64,000 bases of DNA, from contig FMBT01000462.1 of NCBI GenBank assembly GCA_900095095.1, positions 1 through 64,000 on the forward strand. The letters run 5' to 3'. Numbering within the stretch: position 1 is the stretch's first letter; each line of letters begins with the position of its first letter. The notes below the pieces were generated by a model. That model made no database searches. It was given only the letters and a program-made list of their open reading frames with translations, and was not told where the DNA came from. Below, piece by piece: positions 57,688 to 64,000 of the stretch. The position numbers and the translations under genes were made by a program. This stretch comes from Fragilariopsis cylindrus CCMP1102. Its lineage: Eukaryota; Bacillariophyta; Bacillariophyceae; Bacillariales; Bacillariaceae.

Positions 57688-58131
57688 TTATTCACCCTTA
57701 ATTTTGGTGGCAGCTTGAGGCTCGGGCAATGCAATGAGGAGAAGCATTCCAATGCTAACTATCGAGTGAATGACAACATTTGCAGTTGGGTACGGCGTTG
57801 GTGCGATGAGCCTCGCTTCGTGGTAAGTTAACGCGTACATCATGTGAAATGCAAACATGAACGTCGGTGGACATCGTGCCCAGCGTGGAGCCGTTGCGAT
57901 AGCTGGTATCATCATGGCGTAGATTAGATACGAGGACGCTAGTGCCCAACGACCAAGTTCAGGCACATCGGTGAATAACATATCGGCAATTTTGAGACCA
58001 GCCGGATCGTTCTTATCCACTATCATATCAAGAGGGGACTTCTGGGTCAGGAAAAAGTACCCTCCCATAAAACTGTAGAACAAGAAATTGAATGTCGCCA
58101 TAAAATAAGTAATTGTTGTGAGGATAGACAT
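57688..58131 (-). CDS. Small four-helix membrane protein (hypothetical)
   Basis: A 147-residue single-exon protein with four hydrophobic segments: 'ITYFMATFNFLFYSFMGGYF', 'ASSYLIYAMMIPAIA', 'PTFMFAFHMMYALTYH' and 'VVIHSIVSIGMLLLIALP'. There is a short polar loop ('DMIVDKNDPAGLKIADML') after the first helix. No family recognised. The composition is convincing and the ATG is clean. The last residues ('AATKIKGE') are charged. Location and role unknown. Confidence 0.78.
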   Translation of the reverse strand: MSILTTITYFMATFNFLFYSFMGGYFFLTQKSPLDMIVDKNDPAGLKIADMLFTDVPELGRWALASSYLIYAMMIPAIATAPRWARCPPTFMFAFHMMYALTYHEARLIAPTPYPTANVVIHSIVSIGMLLLIALPEPQAATKIKGE

Positions 58132-58970
58132 CGTGGAACTACCAGACTAATATTCTTAATGTTTAGTAGATAAGTTGTATTTTGTGGGCCTGAGGGGACA
58201 GCACTTTTAGGCCTATCTGAACACAATTTGCCATATAAATTCACTAACTTAACAAAAAAAAATGTTCCACAGAGGTTCCACACGATTTTGACGAAATTTA
58301 GCCGGTAAATAATCAACCAGAAGCGTGTTAATTACCTTGGCACATTTTACGGACAAATTGTGCTAAAAAGAATGTGCCGGAAATGTGCCGCGGCACAAAT
58401 TGAATAAATTAGTTTCTTTTTATTCAACGGAAATTTATTCGGCCGAAACACGCTAGGGTGAACATGGTCCTGTAGCTACAAAATTTAAAAATGCTTTACC
58501 GTATATTTTCACCTCTCTCATTCGTGCTGGCGGAAACACGAATGGCGTAAAATTAGAATTTGCCCAAATAATAATACTACGGTAGAAGCAACGCTCTATT
58601 CCGCTCGAGTCGGACAACGCGATTCATTCGCAAGAATCAATATCCGTACATACAGTAGCACGCAACATTTCGCATTAACCCATGAGTAAGCTCCACATTC
58701 ACAACTCAAACAATAGTACTGGGAACTTGTAAACTTGTAAGAGATATCAGTAACTAAGTACTAGTACGCAAACAGCTGATTAGACGATTGTCTATAGAGT
58801 TACGATATTGTTGAGGCTACTTGGGTTCTGGAGGGATTCAGCAATCATAGACCAGTCGAATTTTGAGACGACAAAAAAAAGTCTTTCGCCGCTGAACACA
58901 GTCCCGAACTAGCATACTGCCTTCATCAACGATCGGTTAAATTTTCTATTTACTTTATTTTACCTCCACG
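58132..58970. other. Divergent intergenic region with a TGTGCC palindrome cluster
   Basis: An 839-bp region between the four-helix protein (minus) and the coiled-coil protein (plus). 'ggcaca' or 'tgtgcc' words cluster at about 58338-58397. No gene seen. Confidence 0.5.
58384..58397. repeat. Perfect 14-bp palindrome
   Basis: 'tgtgccgcggcaca' is its own reverse complement. It follows 'tgtgcc' (about 58374) and 'ggcaca' (about 58339) in the same direction. It could be a dimeric factor site, 250 bp from the nearest start codon. Confidence 0.55.
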
Positions 58971-60350
58971 ATGTTTTCTTGGTCCAACAACGACAAAAGT
59001 TCGACCTCATCTGCCAGAGTAAACTCGAGCTATCCCGGTCGACGGCTGCAAGCACAACGGGCATCGGTGACAGCAACAACAGCAACTTCGATAGAAGGCT
59101 CTATACGTCCTCCCTCTAATCAACAACCACACACCCGAAAACAACATTTGACTTCCTACATCGAGGACCCTACTTTACAACGTTCTACCCGACGTGTTTC
59201 TTCTGGTATGTAGTTCAGTGTAGTGTAGCGTAGTGAATTATATAAATTATGTCTTTGCTACTGTTTGATTGATTCATTATTTATTCAGCTCTATTTGAAA
59301 ATTCACAAAAACTGACTTGTTATTTCTTCATTACACAAACACAAATTTAAAAAAATAGATGACACAACGTATGACACAGTCTTTCAAACTACTAAGGGGG
59401 ATACATTGATATTGCGTGTGAATATACCGTTGGGGAGCAGCTTTGCGGCTTTTTGTCCCGTTATGACATTAGCGGGGGTTAGGGTTCGTCATTCTTGGAT
59501 CAACGATACATCATCGTCGGCTATGAGAATTATCGGTTATAATCCAATTCAATCCGAAAGTGCATGGAACGATTCCAAGTTGTTACTGGGAGCAGCCGTC
59601 CATGATGTTGTGAAACATTTCCAATTAAATCCTCCACTAATATTAGAAATTACAGATAAGGGATTACAATCGATTCAAAGTAATAATAAGAAAGCAACGA
59701 ATGGTAGCAGGACGCCGACACGAACTCCGACACGAACGCCACCCCGCAGTGGTAATAACAGTATCATCAGCAACAACGATGATGCACCTCCCAGTTATAA
59801 TATTGTGGCGGACGAATCATCTACACCGGCACCGGAAGTTCCAATGCCACGGGTACCGCTGAAGTATCCAGAAACAGATAATTTATCTAGAGAGGAATTG
59901 GACGATTTGTTAAGTGACGACTTAGAGTTCAAGGCTTTCGTTCACAGATTGAAAATTTTCGGTGAGATATTTACCGTCGGATCAAGTAGACTTGATGAAA
60001 ATGTTGTCGTGGCGAAAGAGAATTTAGAACAAGAAACGAAATGGAAGGCATTAAAAAGTGAAGTGAAAGATCTTCAAGAGACATTCAAATCTAAATTAGA
60101 CAATTATTCGAAATTAGAAGAGAAACAAAATGTTATCTGTGCTCCACCCGATAAAAATTCAACGCTACGGAAACTTCACAAGGCAAAGAAAGAAGCCTTT
60201 GATGAATCAGAAAAAATCGCTGAAGAATGGGTAGACGATGGTGGTGGTAACGTCGACGATTTCTGCAAACGATTTTTAGAGCGACGGATAATACATCATA
60301 CACGTGCCGCCAAAATGGAAATATTACAGAACAACAATCAACATCAATAA
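58971..60350 (+). CDS. Hypothetical protein with C-terminal coiled coil (two exons)
   Basis: Exon 1 is 58971-59205 and exon 2 is 59359-60350; the GT-AG intron is phase 1 and the protein is 408 residues. Splicing gives 'RRVSSGDDTTYDTVFQTTKG'. The polar first 75 residues are Ser/Thr/Gln/Arg-rich. A middle region ('DTLILRVNIPLGSSFAAFCP', 'VMTLAGVRVRHSWIND', 'AVHDVVKHFQLNPPLILEIT') looks folded. A TPTRTP repeat linker follows. The C-terminal third is helical and charged ('FGEIFTVGSSRLDE', 'LKSEVKDLQETFKSKLDNYS'), consistent with a coiled coil. I recognise no family. No signal or membrane segment, so probably cytosolic or nuclear. Confidence 0.78.
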
Positions 60351-60954
60351 CGTAGTGTAATTAATTACTATAGAGAATTATAGTACGTACGACATTGTAG
60401 GAGTATCATACTATTGTTGAGAATGAAAGAAAAGAAATAGTAACTTGAAACCATTATCTGTTTTATTGTAATCGGCATGGTGTATCGGCCCTCTATTTGG
60501 CGCAGTCTCTTGAGATATTACAGTGTAAATCGTCACAAACATCCACGCACATAGAATGATTCTAGCCAATGTGTAGAATTTTTGATTATTGTAATACCAT
60601 AACAAAAGGTAATGGCTGATATTTTGAGAGATCAATATTATTTTTGTAATACCGTAGCAGTATTATAAATTCTTTTGTTTCATTTACAGTACACTGTATC
60701 TTGACATATGTCATAGTGTGAAACAAGATACGGCGTTGCCACAACAGTTCTAGTTAGCCAACTACATATCGACAAAACATGCATCTATAGATGAAACAGA
60801 CAAAGAGTAATTTATTCAAATTGTTTTGAGAATTATAGTAAGGAAAAAAAAGAGCGAAGGACAGACCATACCGGTAAAAATCGGTATGTAATTTTTCCAC
60901 AAACTTCGAATTATAATTGCTAGACAATAATAACAATGATTAACAATACACCAC

Positions 60955-60989
<35 letters not shown>

Positions 60990-61045
60990 CGGTTGTACAG
61001 TTCTGTATTCAACATAGCACAACCTTCTTGTTCACAAAGCATAAT
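60351..61045. other. Intergenic region upstream of SMU1
   Basis: A 695-bp AT-rich region. It ends with an uninterrupted GA microsatellite (about 60960-60988) roughly 60 bp before the SMU1 ATG, probably in its 5' leader. No gene seen. Confidence 0.5.
60960..60988. repeat. GA microsatellite near the SMU1 start
   Basis: An uninterrupted GA run about 60 bp before the SMU1 start codon, probably in the 5' UTR or core promoter. Confidence 0.85.
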
Positions 61046-63100
61046 ATGACGTCGATTCAGTTAAATCTAAAGCCTTCATCAAATCCAACGGCGTCGACGT
61101 CGGCTGAGACAAATGGCTCTTACCCAAAGTTGGAGCGTTTAATGGAAGGCGAGTTCTCGATTGAAGCTGGTGACGTCTTGTGCTTAATCATGGGTTTTTT
61201 AACCTCACAGGGACTTCACGAATCTGCGAGGATTCTTCGAAAGGAATCAGGGATTGGATTCACTAACGGAGTAATCCAGAAAGGATTAGTTGCTTCATCG
61301 ATACGTCGGGGAGAATGGGGTTCCGTCATCCGAGCTACATTTTTACTCGATGACAGCAACAACAACAACAAAGAAGAAATTGGCAACAACAACGGTTCCA
61401 TATCTGCAAGAATATCAGAACAGGTCATACTGGAATTGGCGGAAGAAGACAAAAATTTGAGCCTGGCGTATAGCTTGCTTAAGGTTCACAGAGATGCTTT
61501 AGATCGAGTATATGAAGAAACGGACTCGTCCGAAGAACAAAAAGAGGCCGTCGAGGAAAAAGGGAAAAAGAAACGACGATCAAAATCGAAATCATTGTCG
61601 TCGTCTAGCACCCGTCTGACAAAGGCGAGGTCTTTGGAACAAAAATTAGCAGAAATTGCAGCAAATCCGAATAAATTTTCAAATACCGAAACAAGACAAA
61701 TGATATTATTTCCTCAACGATCCAAACAGCAACGCCGAGAGGACTTGGCACTAAATGTAGAAGATCAACGTGAAATCCCTTTGAACCGATTGCCGACCTT
61801 GATTCAGCAGGCCATGAAATGGCAAAGTTATACTGGTCAGCTGCCTTGGATTAAAGAAGTATACGAAAACGTCGCCGACGTCGATGTTGACAATAAAAAG
61901 AAACGACGCAAACGCAAGAGGTACGATTTGGTCATGGGAGAAGTTGCTGGGGATCAAAATATTTCGGTAGGAGACGGATCTACTGGTATAAGTAATGATT
62001 ATGATGGAGTAGATGAGATTCCTCAAGACACCATGTCCAAGGTAAAATTTGGAAAAAATGCTGTCTGCGAGTCCGCGATCTTCTTTTCTCGCGGACTAAT
62101 AACAGGCTCATCAGATTCACTAATAGAAATATGGGATGCAGGATGCTCTTATGAGGACTTGAACACGAAGGATTATCCCTATCAGAAAGAAAATGTAATG
62201 GGTCACACAGACGCATCAGTACTTTGTATGGCGATTAGCAACGATAACGAAATCCTTGTTTCTGGTGATTCTGTTGGCAAAGTTAAGATATGGAAGCTTT
62301 CCACTGGCTCATGCCTAAGGCAATATCAAGCCCATGATACATCTGTAACAGCTTTGTCGCTATCGAGAGATGCTTCTCGAGTCTTGACAGGGTGTAAAAG
62401 TGGATTGTGTCGGGAGTTTGGAATTGTGACACAAAATTTATTGCAAGTGTACGAGGGACACACGTCGTACATTCACGCATGTCATTATGCTTTAGATTGG
62501 AAGTTAAATGGTGACAACAATGCACAAACGTCGGCGACAGAAGGATGGGTCGTAACATCGTCTGCAGATGGAACGGTTCGAGTGTGGAATAAAGGTTTGG
62601 CTATTAGGATAATACAACCTCCATCGGATCTCAAATCAGTGACAGCACTTCAGAGAGGAAAGATGTTTTCGATGGTGGTCGATCCAACCCAAGTTATGGC
62701 AGAATGCCCGGCCATTCACAGCTTATTGGTAGTCCCCGGTGAGGAAAGTCGAATGTTAATGATTCCACGAGCTTTCACGGCCTTCCTTGTAAACTTGGAG
62801 GGTACCGTCCTACAAGTATATAATGCAGAAAGCTCCGAATCTGTGTTTTTGGCTGCTTCACTCACCGTGTCCGTGGTCTATCTTGCATCTTCAACGGGAG
62901 ACTGCTTAGTCTTTTCTTTGCAGACGGGAAAGCTTCTACAAACCATCCATAATTTTGCACTAGATAGTACTTCGAAAACAAATGAACATCGAACGGCAGA
63001 GATTTCAGCTTTGATCCATCACCCTTACAAACCATCTATTTTAGCTGCATATTCGAACGACAAGACACAGAAGAAAGGGGTGTTGACAGTATGGAAATAA
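61046..63100 (+). CDS. SMU1: SMU1 homologue, WD40 spliceosome protein
   Basis: The start is the ATG at 61046 ('MTSIQLNLKPSS'); an in-frame TTG at 61028 is ignored. The protein is 684 residues, single exon. A LisH/CTLH-type helical N-terminus ('DVLCLIMGFLTSQGLHESAR', then 'ILELAEEDKNLSLAYSLLKV') leads to the SMU1 linker 'IPLNRLPTLIQQAMKWQSY'. The C-terminal WD40 propeller starts at about residue 330: 'VKFGKNAVCESAIFF', 'GLITGSSDSLIEIWDAG', 'VSGDSVGKVKIWKL' and 'TSSADGTVRVWN'. In animals SMU1 works with RED in spliceosome activation and alternative splicing. A Lys/Arg insertion ('KKKRRKRKRYDL') sits before the propeller. The many introns in this window make a splicing role natural. Complete. 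Confidence 0.9.
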   Translation: MTSIQLNLKPSSNPTASTSAETNGSYPKLERLMEGEFSIEAGDVLCLIMGFLTSQGLHESARILRKESGIGFTNGVIQKGLVASSIRRGEWGSVIRATFLLDDSNNNNKEEIGNNNGSISARISEQVILELAEEDKNLSLAYSLLKVHRDALDRVYEETDSSEEQKEAVEEKGKKKRRSKSKSLSSSSTRLTKARSLEQKLAEIAANPNKFSNTETRQMILFPQRSKQQRREDLALNVEDQREIPLNRLPTLIQQAMKWQSYTGQLPWIKEVYENVADVDVDNKKKRRKRKRYDLVMGEVAGDQNISVGDGSTGISNDYDGVDEIPQDTMSKVKFGKNAVCESAIFFSRGLITGSSDSLIEIWDAGCSYEDLNTKDYPYQKENVMGHTDASVLCMAISNDNEILVSGDSVGKVKIWKLSTGSCLRQYQAHDTSVTALSLSRDASRVLTGCKSGLCREFGIVTQNLLQVYEGHTSYIHACHYALDWKLNGDNNAQTSATEGWVVTSSADGTVRVWNKGLAIRIIQPPSDLKSVTALQRGKMFSMVVDPTQVMAECPAIHSLLVVPGEESRMLMIPRAFTAFLVNLEGTVLQVYNAESSESVFLAASLTVSVVYLASSTGDCLVFSLQTGKLLQTIHNFALDSTSKTNEHRTAEISALIHHPYKPSILAAYSNDKTQKKGVLTVWK

Positions 63101-63550
63101 GTAAAATCTTTGACTGGAAATAGTTTTGATATAGTGCACATCTACAAAAATAACATAATAATTCATCAGATTCTACTGTTAGATAAGAACTTCTGTTGTC
63201 GTCATTCCCTACATATAAGACGCTAAGTTGCTACTAGTAGTATTTTATATTATGTGATCTACTGAGATAAGTATAAGCCAATGCTATATCAAACATATGT
63301 TCTAAAGTACAAATAGGATTGATTAGAGTCAATATCAACATGAAATTGAAATGCACAATTTTCTTTTCTCTTCAAGTATATTTTTAAATTTTTTTGTCAT
63401 GGTTATTGTTTTTATTTTTTGGGGATTGTATATATCATTATTTCAAAATTGGTTTTTCTTTTGTTGTTTTAAAATTATCTACTGTAGCACATTATTTATT
63501 TCTCTGTCGCCCGCATTTTATTCTGTACGTTTTCTCGCTCTCGATTTACT
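63101..63550. other. Convergent 3' spacer
   Basis: A 450-bp, T-rich spacer after SMU1. ORFs at 63351-63591 are Phe/Leu-rich artefacts of poly-T. Nothing recognised. Confidence 0.5.
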
Positions 63551-63844
63551 CTAAAGTTCTTCGTCTCCTGTCGTCGTCGTTGTTGTTTTAGTTTCCGATG
63601 TAATAAAGTATTTTTTGATTCGACGTGCACCATTCTTTAATATTTCAAACAATTCAAAAGATTTCTCTCCAATCGATTCTAAATATTTGTCCATCGGTGG
63701 TTGTCCAACTAAAAAATCACTCCCCTGGACTAAGGGAACATAATGAGTACAATATCCATCTCCTTCACTACATTGGGAAATGATGACGGGAACATTGCCT
63801 GCTTCACCCTTTTCTTCGGCCAATATCCTCATTGCTGGAATGAT
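63551..63844 (-). CDS. C-terminal exon of an unidentified gene (cut by the window edge)
   Basis: A clear acceptor (pyrimidine-rich tract plus 'tgcag') ends at 63845 on the minus strand. The exon then encodes about 97 residues to a stop at 63551: 'IIPAMRILAEEKGEAGNVPV', 'SQCSEGDGYCTHYVPLVQGS', 'DFLVGQPPMDKYLESIGEKS' and 'FELFEILKNGARRIKKYF', with a Thr-rich tail. The upstream frame towards 63913 has no ATG and is probably intron. The rest of the gene lies beyond position 64000. I do not recognise the family. 'CSEGDGYC' may be a conserved Cys pair. Confidence 0.6.
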   Translation of the reverse strand: MIPAMRILAEEKGEAGNVPVIISQCSEGDGYCTHYVPLVQGSDFLVGQPPMDKYLESIGEKSFELFEILKNGARRIKKYFITSETKTTTTTTGDEEL

Positions 63845-64000
63845 CTGCAGAAAAGATAAAAAATAGAAATGATAAAGTAAAAGTGAGATGTTAGGAAGCA
63901 ATTTTCTTGCCACATGATACAGAAGACATGATAGAAATAATACGAAAAAAATCCAATATAAAAAATAGTAACGACAAAATAAAGGAAAGGAAGATAGAAA
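63845..64000 (-). other. Probable intron sequence at the right edge
   Basis: AT-rich sequence before the acceptor of the last exon, with a pyrimidine-rich stretch on the minus strand. No exon is recognised in it. Confidence 0.4.

Overview
This window reads as nuclear DNA of a diatom, most likely a pennate one; I cannot name the genus. The evidence is a DUF6824 protein, an HSF-type factor with a split DNA-binding domain, diatom-style ankyrin and GT90 proteins, plastid pre-sequences with an ASAFAP-like signal cleavage site (some followed by a twin-arginine lumen signal), short GT-AG introns of about 100-270 bp, AT-rich spacers and many microsatellites that become Asn, Gln, Ser and Asp tracts in proteins. 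I recognise no rRNA, tRNA, CRISPR array, transposon or virus-like element.

I find 29 genes, mostly intact, at about one per 2.2 kb. 0-8 kb: a frameshifted DUF6824 gene, mitochondrial ferredoxin, a SANT-domain protein and a two-exon HSF factor. 8-16 kb: an eight-domain fasciclin protein with three almost identical 972-bp units, a small plastid membrane protein and a histidine phosphatase. 16-25 kb: a TMTC-like membrane protein, a three-exon GT90 glycosyltransferase, an aldo/keto reductase apparently sent to the thylakoid lumen, and an eight-helix membrane protein with a 14-nt microexon. 25-33 kb: a Prune-type phosphoesterase, an alpha/beta hydrolase, an ankyrin protein and two hypotheticals. 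34-43 kb: a RIO kinase with a long repeat-rich N-terminus, a Cys-rich lumen protein and a membrane-anchored six-hairpin glycosidase/phosphorylase-like protein. 43-53 kb: a PUB-domain protein, a seven-exon malic enzyme, an ankyrin protein, an RluA-type pseudouridine synthase and a DUF3727-like protein. 55-64 kb: an HMG-box protein with a novel repeat, a 4-TM protein, a coiled-coil protein, the splicing factor SMU1, and the last exon of a gene running off the right edge.

The genes are ordinary eukaryotic single units, not a cluster of one pathway; several pairs are divergent and share upstream regions. Themes are plastid and mitochondrial metabolism (ferredoxin, malic enzyme, AKR, hydrolase, DUF3727), RNA and ribosome work (SMU1, RIO kinase, pseudouridine synthase) and surface or secretory glycan functions (fasciclin, TMTC, GT90, GH-like).

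Four unrelated genes (near 343, 48174, 49050 and 56433) each break their reading frame by exactly one missing base, and each break fits loss of one C/G from a short C/G run. This looks more like base-call or assembly indels than gene death. Exon joins were worked out by eye from splice sites and frame; no search or alignment was run.
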